Source: JAGWBF01 sp965116325 (GTDB lineage Bacteria; Chloroflexota; Dehalococcoidia; Lucifugimonadales; JAGWBF01). Taken from it: 64,000 nt of DNA. Under the pieces are notes generated by a model. That model was not told where the DNA came from and made no database searches. It worked only from the letters and a program-made list of their open reading frames with translations. Shown piece by piece: positions 17,884 to 26,685 of the stretch (position 1 is its first letter; each line of letters starts with the position of its first letter). The stretch lies in contig OZ220675.1 of NCBI GenBank assembly GCA_965116325.1, forward strand, positions 1,674,001-1,738,000, given 5' to 3'. The translations under genes were made by a program, and so were the position numbers.

Positions 17884-18399
17884 TCACCAGGCGCACGTGG
17901 CCCAGGAACCTCGGCCAGCGGCCCTGGCATCCTGCCCTAGCTGGGCGAACAGCATGCCAAAGGGTTCCTCGGCGTGGTATATCCTGGGAATGGCGTGGCC
18001 CGTCCTCACCAGTTCTGCGTTGACGAAGGTGTCGTCCACGAACACGTAGCGCAGCAACCTGCCGAAGGCATCGCTGTTCTCCGGCCCGGCCAGAAGCTTC
18101 ACCCGCTTCCCTTCCACCAAGCGTCGATTCAAATCCGTGGCTTCCTGGGCGCCGCACTCCGGGTGCTCACCCATCTCCGGTGTGTCCAGCCCGACGTAGC
18201 GCACCCGCTCTCCCGAGGCCAGCTCCACAGTGTCTCCGTCGATTACCCGGACGACCCTTGCGTCGACAAAGGCTCCTCCTGGGTCAGGTGATAGGAGATA
18301 GCCAGTGGCGGAAGATGCTACGAGGAGTCCCACCAGCATTCCCGCTACAAAGGCAAGGGTGATTGGGCGACCGGCGGCTCTAACCAGAGAAGGGAGCAT
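17884..18399 (-). CDS. Secreted or membrane-anchored thermonuclease-like (SNase) protein
   Basis: The 171-residue protein has an N-terminal hydrophobic segment (about 13-36) that anchors or exports it, then a staphylococcal-nuclease-like domain: VDARVVRVIDGDTVEL (45-60), RVRYVGLDTPE (65-75) and AFGRLLRYVFVDDTFVNAEL. The Asp/Arg/Glu residues expected for calcium binding and catalysis are present (Asp54/Asp56, Arg67, Asp72, Glu75, Arg114). Such enzymes cut DNA or RNA outside the cell, perhaps for nutrient use. It is convergent with the inositol synthase gene and stands alone. Confidence 0.9.
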   Translation of the reverse strand: MLPSLVRAAGRPITLAFVAGMLVGLLVASSATGYLLSPDPGGAFVDARVVRVIDGDTVELASGERVRYVGLDTPEMGEHPECGAQEATDLNRRLVEGKRVKLLAGPENSDAFGRLLRYVFVDDTFVNAELVRTGHAIPRIYHAEEPFGMLFAQLGQDARAAGRGSWATCAW

Positions 18400-18527
18400 T
18401 TAGGACCTCAGCCTGAAATGTTACAACCCGCCAAAGCCCTTATGGAAGTCCTGTTTGTGTGGTGATACGATGGCCTGGTGAGACTCTACACGAACCCACT
18501 TTTGGCTCCGAGCGATATGAACCAGTG

Positions 18528-18923
18528 ATGCTCCGTGCTTCGCAACATAGGTTTCTGGCTTGGGTCATGCTGGCCGTCTTGGCTGCGGGCCTGCTGGGAG
18601 GCACCCTGGACCACCACTACGCCGACCGCCAACCCTGGCACGACCATATCTTTTCGGGCCAAGGCTTCTTCGAACACACTCACCAGTATGGTGCTGAGCA
18701 CCAGCACCATGACCACAGCCACGGACCTGCCCCCTCGGATGTCGTAACCATCAGCGCCAACTACGCCAGCGCAGGCTATTGGGCCCTGCTCAGCTTGGGG
18801 ATCGTCCTGTTGGGGTATCTGATAGCCGTCGGTCCGCCCCCTCTTGAGCTCCTTCGACGGCTGACAAAGCTGCGGGCGCCGGAAGACGCATTCCTTCGTC
18901 AACCCATCCGCCCTCCCGTATAG
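18528..18923 (+). CDS. Small His-rich two-span membrane protein, unknown function
   Basis: Unrecognised, 131 residues from the ATG at 18528. A first membrane segment (about 9-26) is followed by an external loop very rich in His: DHHYADRQPWHDHIFSG, FFEHTHQYGAEHQHHDHSHG. A second membrane segment (about 82-103) precedes a short basic tail. The clustered His residues suggest binding of copper, zinc or nickel outside the cell. Three genes for YtkA-like, cupredoxin-like and polytopic membrane proteins follow in the same direction, so it probably belongs to a metal-related envelope module. Confidence 0.75.
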   Translation: MLRASQHRFLAWVMLAVLAAGLLGGTLDHHYADRQPWHDHIFSGQGFFEHTHQYGAEHQHHDHSHGPAPSDVVTISANYASAGYWALLSLGIVLLGYLIAVGPPPLELLRRLTKLRAPEDAFLRQPIRPPV

Positions 18924-19043
18924 CCTCTCTCTCCCCTCAGGGGGTCTAGATGGGGGAGCAACGGTGATTGTTTCCTCGTCCCGCCGGATGTTCTATTCCT
19001 GTCCCGAAACAGTGGATTTCTGTTGCCGCCATCGGAGCTGGTA

Positions 19044-19610
19044 ATGAATTTCGTACGAAATGGTGGTCTGTGGCGTTCCTTCAGGACAATGGCCATGGTC
19101 CTGTCCGTAGCCCTACTTGCGCTACTGCTTGGCCAGGGCACGGTCCTGGCTAATGGAGCTACCAAGCTGGTGCTGGAAGATGTGCAGGCCGGGCCCTACT
19201 TGCTGCAGGTGGGCATCATCCCCGGAAGCCCCAAGGTGGGGAACCTGCACTTGAGCATCGAGGTCTATGATGCCGCTTCGGAAGCGCCGGTGACCGACGC
19301 CAGGGTCTTCGTCTCGGCTGTCGGGCCTGAAGACGCGACCAACGTCCCGTCGACGGAGGCCCAAAGCCCCCTGACCGGCCAGAATTTCTACGAGGCGGAT
19401 ATATGGCTGGATGTTGAGGGAAGCTGGGTTGTAACCATGCACATAGACGCGGCCCAGGGCTTGGCCACCCAGGAGGTGCCCTTGGAGGTGACCTCGGGGG
19501 GGATAAGCCTGGCGCTACTGGCGGCGATTCTGGTGTTCATATTGGCGGTGTCCATCTGGAGCTGGGACAGGATTAAGGGCAGGCGACGGCGCCAACAAAG
19601 AAAACGATGA
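19044..19610 (+). CDS. YtkA/FixH-like exported protein with C-terminal membrane anchor
   Basis: The 188-residue protein starts at the ATG at 19044 with GGAG 6 nt upstream. A signal peptide (about 10-36) is followed by a beta-sandwich domain of YtkA type: GPYLLQVGIIPGSPKVGNLH, then VTDARVFVSAVGPE and FYEADIWLDVEGSWVVTMHI. A C-terminal membrane helix (about 153-172) and the basic tail KGRRRRQQRKR anchor it facing outward. Such domains commonly sit in copper-resistance or cytochrome-oxidase-assembly gene sets. The neighbours on both sides support a metal role; the exact job is unknown. Confidence 0.75.
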   Translation: MNFVRNGGLWRSFRTMAMVLSVALLALLLGQGTVLANGATKLVLEDVQAGPYLLQVGIIPGSPKVGNLHLSIEVYDAASEAPVTDARVFVSAVGPEDATNVPSTEAQSPLTGQNFYEADIWLDVEGSWVVTMHIDAAQGLATQEVPLEVTSGGISLALLAAILVFILAVSIWSWDRIKGRRRRQQRKR

Positions 19611-19634
19611 CCTACAACGTTCGGAGAGAAAGAA

Positions 19635-20315
19635 ATGAAAGTAAGACAGGCCCTGCTGGGCCTTCTGGCCATGACCCTTGGGACCTTGGCCCTTCTCGTT
19701 GCTGCCTGCGGCGGCGGGGGTGAGCCGAAACAAAGGACCTTTGACTTGAAGCTGGCAGATAACATGCTGGAACCCGGGCGAATCGTGGTGAGCCATGAGG
19801 ATACGGTGACCCTTCAGATCGAGGCCCACCAAGCGGGGGAGCTGCACCTGCACGGCTACGACATCACGGCCGATGTGGAGGCTGGCAAGGTCCTTGAGAT
19901 GGAGTTCGTCGCATCCCTGGAGGGCAGGTTCATGATGACCCTCCATCCGGAGTTTGCCTCCCTGTTTCAGTCGGGGATCCTGGAGACCGGGGACAGCTTC
20001 AGCTACACCATCCCGGATTCTGCCAGCGCCACAGCCATCCCCTATCACAGCCACCTACAGTCGGAACTCACCGGCTCTGTTATGGTGTCCCTCGATGATG
20101 GTGAGGAAGGGACGATCGAGGTGCGCATCACCGATGAGGGGATGCACCCCCATATGGTAGCTGCCGCCCCGGGCGCGACAATACGCTGGACTAACGATAG
20201 CAGCGCCCTCCAGACCGTCCATGCCGGGAGCCCCGCCGAACATGGGCACGGCCCCGAGGATACAGGTCCGGGTGATGAGATCCAGATCGGCGTGCTGGAG
20301 GTACACCCCAGGTAG
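19635..20315 (+). CDS. Cupredoxin-like lipoprotein with altered copper site
   Basis: The 226-residue lipoprotein (lipobox LLVAAC, Cys25, then GGGG) starts at the ATG at 19635 behind GGAGAG. The first domain (about 34-150) follows a cupredoxin pattern ending IPYHSHLQSELTGSVMVS. Plastocyanin-type proteins have PYHCHLHPEM there, so the copper-ligand Cys is Ser and the usual Met position is Leu. A second cupredoxin-like start (MHPHMVAAAPGATIRWTND, then HAGSPAEHGHG) stops after about 60 residues without the second ligand loop, so it is truncated. It may bind metal through His only, or be structural. Confidence 0.75.
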   Translation: MKVRQALLGLLAMTLGTLALLVAACGGGGEPKQRTFDLKLADNMLEPGRIVVSHEDTVTLQIEAHQAGELHLHGYDITADVEAGKVLEMEFVASLEGRFMMTLHPEFASLFQSGILETGDSFSYTIPDSASATAIPYHSHLQSELTGSVMVSLDDGEEGTIEVRITDEGMHPHMVAAAPGATIRWTNDSSALQTVHAGSPAEHGHGPEDTGPGDEIQIGVLEVHPR

Positions 20316-20354
20316 GTCATTCCGGCCCTGAGAGGCGGGTCTGGAGGTCAAGAA

Positions 20355-21962
20355 ATGATACGTCCAAGGGTGCTCATACCCTTGCTGCTGGTAGGGACAG
20401 CCCTGCTGTCCCAGCCCGTTTACGCCCACGGCTTTGGCGAAAGGTACGATCTGCCTGTACCCCTTGGGTACTACGTGGTTGGGGCGGGCTTGGCTGTTGC
20501 CCTCTCCTTCGTAGTGGTGGGCCTATTCATGCGGGGGGGCTCGGGGACATCGGACTATCCCCGTTACAACCTGCTGAAACACTGGCCTGTCAGGGCTATC
20601 CTGACCAGCCCTTTGCTTATCGCGCCCATAAAGCTGGCATCGGTGTTTGTTCTGGGCCTGCTCACCTTCGCGGGATTCTTCGGGGACAGCGACCCCAGCG
20701 ATAACCTGGCCCCAACCTTCATCTGGATCATCTGGTGGGTGGGAATGGGCTTCTTCGTGGCGCTGGTGGGGAACCTGTGGGCGCTGGTGAACCCGTGGGC
20801 CGCCATTTATGAGGGGGCGGAGTGGCTCTACAGGCGCTTCGTCCCCGAGGGGAGCCTCTCCCTGAACGAAAGGTACCCTGACGGCTGGAGGATGTGGCCC
20901 GCCGCCATCACCTTCTTTTGCTTTGCCTGGGTGGAAAACGTGTACTCGGAAAACGACCTCCCCGCCCGCATTTCCGTGATGATAGTGGCCTACTCCCTGC
21001 TCACCCTGGGGGGCATGGTCTATTTCGGAAAGCAGACATGGCTCAGGAACTGCGAGGGATTTTCCGTGGTTTTTGGGTTCCTGGCGCGATTTTCTCCCAT
21101 CGAGGTGCGGGCAGCTTCTACCGATGTGTGTGCCGACTGCGATGGTGTGTGCCTGGACGAGGATGGCCGGTGCATCGACTGCTACCAGTGCTTCGAGGCA
21201 ACGGCCGAGGAGTTGTGGGAGGAAGAGGAGGAACTGGAAGCCCCTTCTACAGCCTGGCAGGATGGGCCTCCCAGGGAGCTTAGCATCAGGCCCTATGCAG
21301 TGAGCCTTGCCCGCCCGGAGAGGGTGGACAGCAGCATGCTGGCGGTGGTTATCCTTCTACTGGCTACTGTGACCTTCGATGGATTCAGCGCAACCTCTGC
21401 CTGGGTGCATGTGCAGAACTTCGCCGCAGACGTATCTCCTGGATTGAATAACCCCATCCTGAACAGCGTCACTATAGCCAACAGCATCGGCTTGCTGCTG
21501 TTCCCCTTCGTCTTCTACACGGTGTACCTGGCTTTTTCCCACCTGATGGCCCGCATGGTGGGGAGCACCCTGTCACCCACGGCCCTGGCGCGGGTGTTCG
21601 TGTATTCATTGATACCCATCGCACTGGCTTACAACATCGCCCACTTCCTGCCGTTGCTACTGGCATCGGGCCAACGGATCATCCCGCTGGCCTCGGACCC
21701 CTTTGGGTGGGGGTGGGACCTGTTCGGCACCGCCCTGTACAACATCAACGTTGGGGTCCTCGGTGCAAGAGCGGTGTGGTTCCTATCTGTGGCCGTCATC
21801 GTGGTGGGACATATGGTAGCGGTGTACCTGGCCCACAGGATCGCCATGCGAACCTTCGACGATCGTCGGATGGCCATCGCCAGCCAGTATCCGATGCTTC
21901 TTCTGATGGTGCTCTACACCATGGTCAGCCTGTGGATTATCGGACAGCCCATCGTCGAATGA
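20355..21962 (+). CDS. Polytopic membrane protein with Cys-rich cytoplasmic loop, fenitrothion-hydrolase-like
   Basis: The 535-residue protein has a signal-like N-terminus ending YAHGFGERYDLPVPLGYY and about a dozen membrane helices. In the middle is a Cys cluster, DVCADCDGVCLDEDGRCIDC then CFEA (spacing C-x2-C-x3-C-x6-C-x2-C-x2-C), followed by an acidic stretch, suggesting a metal site. I recall related proteins being annotated as fenitrothion hydrolase, but that label is transferred and not a proven role. It closes the four-gene run of His-rich, YtkA-like and cupredoxin-like proteins, consistent with metal transport or an envelope redox function. Confidence 0.75.
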   Translation: MIRPRVLIPLLLVGTALLSQPVYAHGFGERYDLPVPLGYYVVGAGLAVALSFVVVGLFMRGGSGTSDYPRYNLLKHWPVRAILTSPLLIAPIKLASVFVLGLLTFAGFFGDSDPSDNLAPTFIWIIWWVGMGFFVALVGNLWALVNPWAAIYEGAEWLYRRFVPEGSLSLNERYPDGWRMWPAAITFFCFAWVENVYSENDLPARISVMIVAYSLLTLGGMVYFGKQTWLRNCEGFSVVFGFLARFSPIEVRAASTDVCADCDGVCLDEDGRCIDCYQCFEATAEELWEEEEELEAPSTAWQDGPPRELSIRPYAVSLARPERVDSSMLAVVILLLATVTFDGFSATSAWVHVQNFAADVSPGLNNPILNSVTIANSIGLLLFPFVFYTVYLAFSHLMARMVGSTLSPTALARVFVYSLIPIALAYNIAHFLPLLLASGQRIIPLASDPFGWGWDLFGTALYNINVGVLGARAVWFLSVAVIVVGHMVAVYLAHRIAMRTFDDRRMAIASQYPMLLLMVLYTMVSLWIIGQPIVE

Positions 21963-22107
21963 AGGCTGTAGGAAACCCGGCGCACGACGGCTTCGCCTTC
22001 CTTGACACCCCAATTGGGCCAAAGATATATTTGCCCTATAGAAGAGCCTGCTCCCGTGGTGTCGAGCATTCCCTCGGAAAGCTGGCGGGCTAGGTCGGGA
22101 GGATGAA

Positions 22108-23043
22108 GTGGCTGAAGAGTACGATGTTGCAATCTTGGGCGCCGGCACGGCGGGCCTCACCGCCGGGATGTATGCAGGGCGGTACGGCCTCAAAACCATC
22201 ATCATTGAGCAGATGATCCCCGGTCTTGGGATCATCAACGTGGAGAAGATCGAGAACTTCCCTGGATTTCCCGAAGGCATCGCTGGCTCCACGCTGGCAG
22301 CCCAGATGCAGGAGCAGGCGATAGCCGCCGGGGCTGACGTAGCGCTCCGACAGGCCACCGGGGTGCAGCTCAAGGGGCCCGTCAAGACCATAGCGACCGA
22401 CCAGGGAGATTACACTGCTAAGTGTGTGATCATAGCTGCAGGCTCCAACCTCAAGTCCCTGGGTATCCCTGGAGAGTCGGAGTACCTGGGCAGCGGTGTT
22501 TCCCATTGTGCGACCTGCGACGGACCCTTGTTCATGAATGAGAGTGTGTGTGTTGTGGGCGGCGGCGATTCCGCAGCCGACGAAGCACTTACCCTGGCTG
22601 AATATGCCGACAATGTGACGCTGTTTCACAGGGATGAACGCCTGAATGCCCAAAAGGTGCTGCGGGAAAGGCTGGCGTCCAATCCGCGAATAGAGCTGAT
22701 GATGAACACCAGCGTCGAAGCCATCACCGGGCAGGAGACGGTGTCGGCGGTTGAGGTGCGACAGCGGATCACCAACCTAGCCCAGAAGTTCCGTGTTTCG
22801 GGCGTGTTCATCTACGTTGGGTTGGAGCCCAACACAGCCATATTCAAGGATGCTCTGAAGCTGGACGCCGCCGGGCACATTCCCGTGAACATAAACATGG
22901 AGACGGATGTGCCCGGCGTGTACGCAGCCGGGGATATCCGCCAGCATTCGGCATGCCAGCTGGTCAGCGCTGCCGGAGATGGAGCGACTGCTGCCATCGG
23001 AGCCTTCAGGTACATAAGCTCTCAGCAAGGCTCCGGAAGGTAG
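22108..23043 (+). CDS. trxB: Thioredoxin-reductase-like FAD/NAD(P)H oxidoreductase
   Basis: The 311-residue protein is a low-molecular-weight thioredoxin reductase. The FAD site is VAILGAGTAGLTAGMYAGRYG, the redox-active disulfide is CATC (Cys134, Cys137), the NADPH site is VCVVGGGDSAADEAL, and the C-terminal FAD motif is VYAAGDIRQHSACQLVSAAGDG. The GTG at 22108 follows GGGAGGA closely. It would pass electrons from NAD(P)H to thioredoxin or a similar small protein, but no thioredoxin gene is adjacent. The nucleotide motif GGGDSA followed by HRDERL (not the usual HRRD) leaves NADPH versus ferredoxin or NADH open. Confidence 0.92.
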   Translation: MAEEYDVAILGAGTAGLTAGMYAGRYGLKTIIIEQMIPGLGIINVEKIENFPGFPEGIAGSTLAAQMQEQAIAAGADVALRQATGVQLKGPVKTIATDQGDYTAKCVIIAAGSNLKSLGIPGESEYLGSGVSHCATCDGPLFMNESVCVVGGGDSAADEALTLAEYADNVTLFHRDERLNAQKVLRERLASNPRIELMMNTSVEAITGQETVSAVEVRQRITNLAQKFRVSGVFIYVGLEPNTAIFKDALKLDAAGHIPVNINMETDVPGVYAAGDIRQHSACQLVSAAGDGATAAIGAFRYISSQQGSGR

Positions 23044-23092
23044 GTCGGAGTCGTTCCCAAACCCGGCCTGCAGAATAGGTCAGGAGGGCAAC

Positions 23093-23947
23093 ATGAAGCA
23101 TACTTCCCGGCTCAGGGAGCTCATCGATTCGGGAGGCATGGTCGTCGCGCCCTTCGTCCTGAACGCCTTCCACGCCAAGATAGCTGAAGCCGCCGGCTTT
23201 CAGGCAGTCTATATGACCGGCTCCGGGACGTCGGCTGAGAAGGGTTTCCCCGACGTGGGCCTCCTCAGCCAGACCGAGATGGTCCAAAACGCCAGCTACA
23301 TCGTGAATGCTGTGTCTGTGCCCGTTGTGTGCGACGCCGATACCGGGTACGGCAACCCCATCAACGTGTGGCGCACCGTCCGAGAGTACGAGAAAGCGGG
23401 GGTTGCCGCCATCCACATCGAAGACCAGGTCTTCCCCAAGAAGTGCGGCTTCTTTGAGGGCAAGGATGTGGTACCCGCCGAAGAGATGGTGGAGAAGATA
23501 CACGCGGCCCTGGACGCCCGCAGCGACCCCGATCTGATGATTATTGCCCGCTCCGATGCCTACGCTGTGAATGGCTGGGAAGATACCGTGGCACGCTGCC
23601 GGGCCTACATGGAGGCAGGGGCCGACATGGTGTTCGTCGATGGCATCAAGACGGTAGAGGACCTGGAGGCCTACGCCTCCGACTTGGGGGATGTGCCCCG
23701 CCTGTACAACGGCGACCTGCTTCCCACCCAGGAGGTGGAGGCCATGGGCTACAAGATCATGATCTGTGGCAGCACCATCTGGCTGGTGTACAAGGCGGTG
23801 AAGGACGCATTCAAAGAGCTGAAGGCGACGGGGATGGTGGACCCCAACCGGTACGCCAGCAGGATGGAAGCAGCCGCGGTGCTAGGCCTTAACGAGATCT
23901 ACGAGATGGAACGCAGGTACGGCGTTTCCGGGGTCAAGGTTAGCTAG
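23093..23947 (+). CDS. Isocitrate lyase/PEP mutase superfamily enzyme
   Basis: The 284-residue TIM-barrel protein is close to 2-methylisocitrate lyase, dimethylmalate lyase and carboxyPEP mutase. Visible motifs are YMTGSGTSAEKGFPDVG, VCDADTGYGNPINV (metal-binding Asp residues), AAIHIEDQVFPKKCGFFEG with the catalytic-loop Cys at 118, and IIARSDAY. The gene starts at the ATG at 23093 behind GGAGGGC. Members cleave C-C bonds of 2-methyl-malate or citrate-type acids; the precise substrate cannot be assigned. It follows the thioredoxin reductase gene by about 50 nt and could be co-transcribed. Confidence 0.9.
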   Translation: MKHTSRLRELIDSGGMVVAPFVLNAFHAKIAEAAGFQAVYMTGSGTSAEKGFPDVGLLSQTEMVQNASYIVNAVSVPVVCDADTGYGNPINVWRTVREYEKAGVAAIHIEDQVFPKKCGFFEGKDVVPAEEMVEKIHAALDARSDPDLMIIARSDAYAVNGWEDTVARCRAYMEAGADMVFVDGIKTVEDLEAYASDLGDVPRLYNGDLLPTQEVEAMGYKIMICGSTIWLVYKAVKDAFKELKATGMVDPNRYASRMEAAAVLGLNEIYEMERRYGVSGVKVS

Positions 23948-23992
23948 CCCGCCCGGCTCTCGGAGGTACCTCTAGCCCCTATATCCCAGCCC

Positions 23993-25234
23993 TCAGGCGA
24001 CGTTGGATGTCCGCAGGTTCAATTGGGGACGGGACCCCAGCTCCACTTCGATAGTCAGGCTCTCCGCCCCATCTCGGAGGATATCCAGTGTGATGCGGTC
24101 GCCGGGCCGGGCTGCGTGACCCAAATGGTCTATCAGGTCTTCCAAGCTGTCCAGCGGGTCGCCATCTATAGCGGTTATAACGTCGCCCCCTAGGGCGAAG
24201 TTCAACCCCTGAACGGTGCGGGTCTCGCTGCTGCCCTGAAGCCCAGCCTTGTCCGCCGGGCTGTCGACGGCAACATCCGCCACCAGGACCCCGCTGGTGT
24301 CTTCGGGCAGGTCCATAAGGTCTATGATCTGGGCGTTTACGGACTGGCCGGCGATTCCAAGCCATGCATGGTCGAAGCGTCCCTGCGCGATGAGCTCCGG
24401 CACCACTTGCTTGGCTGCGTTTATGGGAATGGCAAAACCTATCCCCGAGCTGGAGCCGCTGCGAGTAGCGATCTGGGAGTTGATGCCAATAGCTCGGCCT
24501 GTGCGGTCCAGCAGCGGGCCTCCCGAGTTCCCAGGGTTGACCGCAGCGTCGGTCTGGATGACTCGGGGAATGGAAAAGGCGCTGTTCCCGCTATTGATGG
24601 TGCGCCCCAGGGCGCTGACGATGCCGCTGGTGATGGTGAACTCCTGTCCAAAGGGACTGCCGATGGCCAGCACAAACTGGCCTATGGTAACGACATCGCT
24701 GTCGCCCATAGATAGAGGCACTATCTCCTCGGGGAGCTCATTGAGCTTCAACACCGCCAGGTCCGAGTCGGGATCGAATCCCAGTACACGGGCCTCCAGC
24801 TCGGTGCCGTCGGCCATCACCACAATCACCTCGTCGGCGTCGGCAACCACATGGTAGTTGGTGACGACGTGCCCTTCCTCATCCCAGATAAAGCCCGATC
24901 CCTCGCCTCTACGGAACTGGTCTTCGGGGGTGCTGGGGAAGAAAAAGGATGAAGTGGGGGCCTCTACCTTCTGTACCACCCGGATGTGGGTGATAGAAGG
25001 CAGGGATGCCTCGTAGATGTACCGGATGACGTGCTCGAGGGCCGCCACCGCAGCAAAGGGGCTGAACGCATCCAACGGAGCCTCCAGGGCTGCTGTGGGA
25101 GAAGGACTGGCTTGCTGGGTGGTCTCGGGAGGAGGTTCAGTTACCTGGGAGGCGCCGCCGCAGGCCGCCGCCATCAGCGGAGCGGCTACTGCTATGGCAG
25201 AGGCCAACATTAACCGGAAGGGTCCGACGCTCAT
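23993..25234 (-). CDS. HtrA/DegP-like serine protease lipoprotein with PDZ domain
   Basis: The 413-residue protein has a lipoprotein signal (LMAAAC, Cys25) and a Thr/Pro linker, then a trypsin-like domain with triad His128 (TNYHVV), Asp158 (DSDLAVLKL) and Ser237 (NPGNSGGPL). A C-terminal PDZ domain (about 290-400) contains GGDVITAIDGDPLDSLEDL. HtrA proteases degrade or refold damaged proteins outside the membrane under stress. It is anchored by lipid instead of the usual N-terminal helix. It is convergent with the ICL-family gene and shares a divergent upstream region with the CoA transferase gene. Confidence 0.94.
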   Translation of the reverse strand: MSVGPFRLMLASAIAVAAPLMAAACGGASQVTEPPPETTQQASPSPTAALEAPLDAFSPFAAVAALEHVIRYIYEASLPSITHIRVVQKVEAPTSSFFFPSTPEDQFRRGEGSGFIWDEEGHVVTNYHVVADADEVIVVMADGTELEARVLGFDPDSDLAVLKLNELPEEIVPLSMGDSDVVTIGQFVLAIGSPFGQEFTITSGIVSALGRTINSGNSAFSIPRVIQTDAAVNPGNSGGPLLDRTGRAIGINSQIATRSGSSSGIGFAIPINAAKQVVPELIAQGRFDHAWLGIAGQSVNAQIIDLMDLPEDTSGVLVADVAVDSPADKAGLQGSSETRTVQGLNFALGGDVITAIDGDPLDSLEDLIDHLGHAARPGDRITLDILRDGAESLTIEVELGSRPQLNLRTSNVA

Positions 25235-25427
25235 CCTGTAACCCCGGACCGACTAGCGGGTCTAGCCAGCATAACCATAGATACAGGATAGCATAGCAGT
25301 CAGGCGGGATTCTTGAACAAATCATGAACGCCTACGGACAGGCAAGCTAGCCCACCTAACCGATCGCTCAGTTGAGGCTACCAGCCACCGCAGCCCCGGC
25401 TTCTCAGCTGCCCCTTCTGGTATAATC

Positions 25428-25436
25428 CCGTCTGCC
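25428..25436 (+). promoter_or_regulatory. Extended -10 promoter for CoA transferase gene
   Basis: TGGTATAAT is a consensus extended -10 (TG-N-TATAAT). The predicted start near 25443 leaves a leader of about 36 nt before the TTG at 25479. Confidence 0.6.
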
Positions 25437-25478
25437 GGTCAGCTATGTACGACCCGCCACCCTACGCTGGAGGATATC

Positions 25479-26663
25479 TTGGAAGCTGCCCTCCACGGAC
25501 TTCGAGTGCTCGACCTCACCCGCACCTTGGCCGGTCCCTTCTGCACCATGATGCTGGGGGACATGGGCGCCGACGTGATAAAGGTGGAGGAGCCGACCAA
25601 GGGGGACGAGACCCGCTCCTGGACTCCCTTCTGGGATGGGGTCGGCGTCCACTTTGCTTCCTTCAACCGCAACAAGCGCAGCATCACGCTGAACCTGAGG
25701 CGGCCGGAGGCTGTAGAGGTCTGCCTCAAGCTGGCCCAGGATGCCGATGTGATGATCGAAAGCTACCGGGCGGGCACCGCCGACCGCATGGGCATCGGCT
25801 ACGACAAGATCAAGCAGACCAACCCCAGGGTGGTCTACTGCTCCATCTCCGGCTTCGGCAGGACTGGCCCCCTGTCGGACCGCCCGGGGTACGACCTGAT
25901 CATCCAGGGCTACGGAGGCCTGATGAGCACCACCGGGGAAGAGGGAGGAGCGCCCCTGCGCGCCGGCTACTCGGTGGTGGATATCTTCACGGGCATGATG
26001 GCCTACGGCGCCATATCCACCGCCCTCCTTGCCCGGGAGCGCTCCGGCGAAGGCCAGTACCTGGAGGCATCCCTGCTGGAAGGCCAGATAGCCAACATGA
26101 GCTACCATGCCGTCGCCTACCTCGCCACAGGCCAGGTCCCCGTTCCAATGGGTTCCGCCCATCCCAGTCTGGCGCCCTACCAGTGCTTCCCCTCGGCGGA
26201 CGACTACTTCATCATCGGCTGCGGGAATGACGGCTTGTGGCAGAGGCTCTGCCCGGCCATAGGCTGCGAAAGCCTGGCCGACGACCCCAGGTTCAAGGAC
26301 AACACCTCCCGGGTCAAGAACCGGGAGGAGCTGAACTCGATACTGTACGACCTGTTTAAGACCAAGCCTGCCTCCCACTGGCTGTCCCTGATAGAGGAAG
26401 CGGGTGTCCCCTGCGGGCCCATCAACACCATCGCCGACGTGGTGGCCAACCCCCAGGTGGAGGCCAGGAACATGCTGGTCTCCGTAAACCATCCCCAAGC
26501 CCCGGACCTCAAGGTGCCGGCAGGCCCTTTGAAGCTGTACGGGACCCCTGCAACGGTCAGGCGTCACCCTCCCATGCTGGGGGAGCACACTGAAGAGGTG
26601 CTGGGGGAGATGGGGTACTCGACGGAAGAGGTCCAGGCGCTGAGGCGTGACGGGGCCATCTAG
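25479..26663 (+). CDS. Family III acyl-CoA transferase (CaiB/BaiF)
   Basis: The 394-residue protein begins at a TTG behind GGAGGATATC and matches the formyl-CoA transferase fold: LHGLRVLDLTRTLAGPFCTM, GADVIKVEEP, NRNKRSITLNL and GFGRTGPLSDRPGYDLIIQ. The nucleophile is Asp168 in YSVVDIFTGM, aligned with Asp169 of formyl-CoA transferase. These enzymes move CoA between organic acids (carnitine, oxalate, mesaconate, aryl acids); the substrate is not readable. It is followed 22 nt later by modA in the same direction, though the functions seem unrelated. Confidence 0.93.
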   Translation: MEAALHGLRVLDLTRTLAGPFCTMMLGDMGADVIKVEEPTKGDETRSWTPFWDGVGVHFASFNRNKRSITLNLRRPEAVEVCLKLAQDADVMIESYRAGTADRMGIGYDKIKQTNPRVVYCSISGFGRTGPLSDRPGYDLIIQGYGGLMSTTGEEGGAPLRAGYSVVDIFTGMMAYGAISTALLARERSGEGQYLEASLLEGQIANMSYHAVAYLATGQVPVPMGSAHPSLAPYQCFPSADDYFIIGCGNDGLWQRLCPAIGCESLADDPRFKDNTSRVKNREELNSILYDLFKTKPASHWLSLIEEAGVPCGPINTIADVVANPQVEARNMLVSVNHPQAPDLKVPAGPLKLYGTPATVRRHPPMLGEHTEEVLGEMGYSTEEVQALRRDGAI

Positions 26664-26685
26664 GCAGCGCCCCTGGACAGGCATC

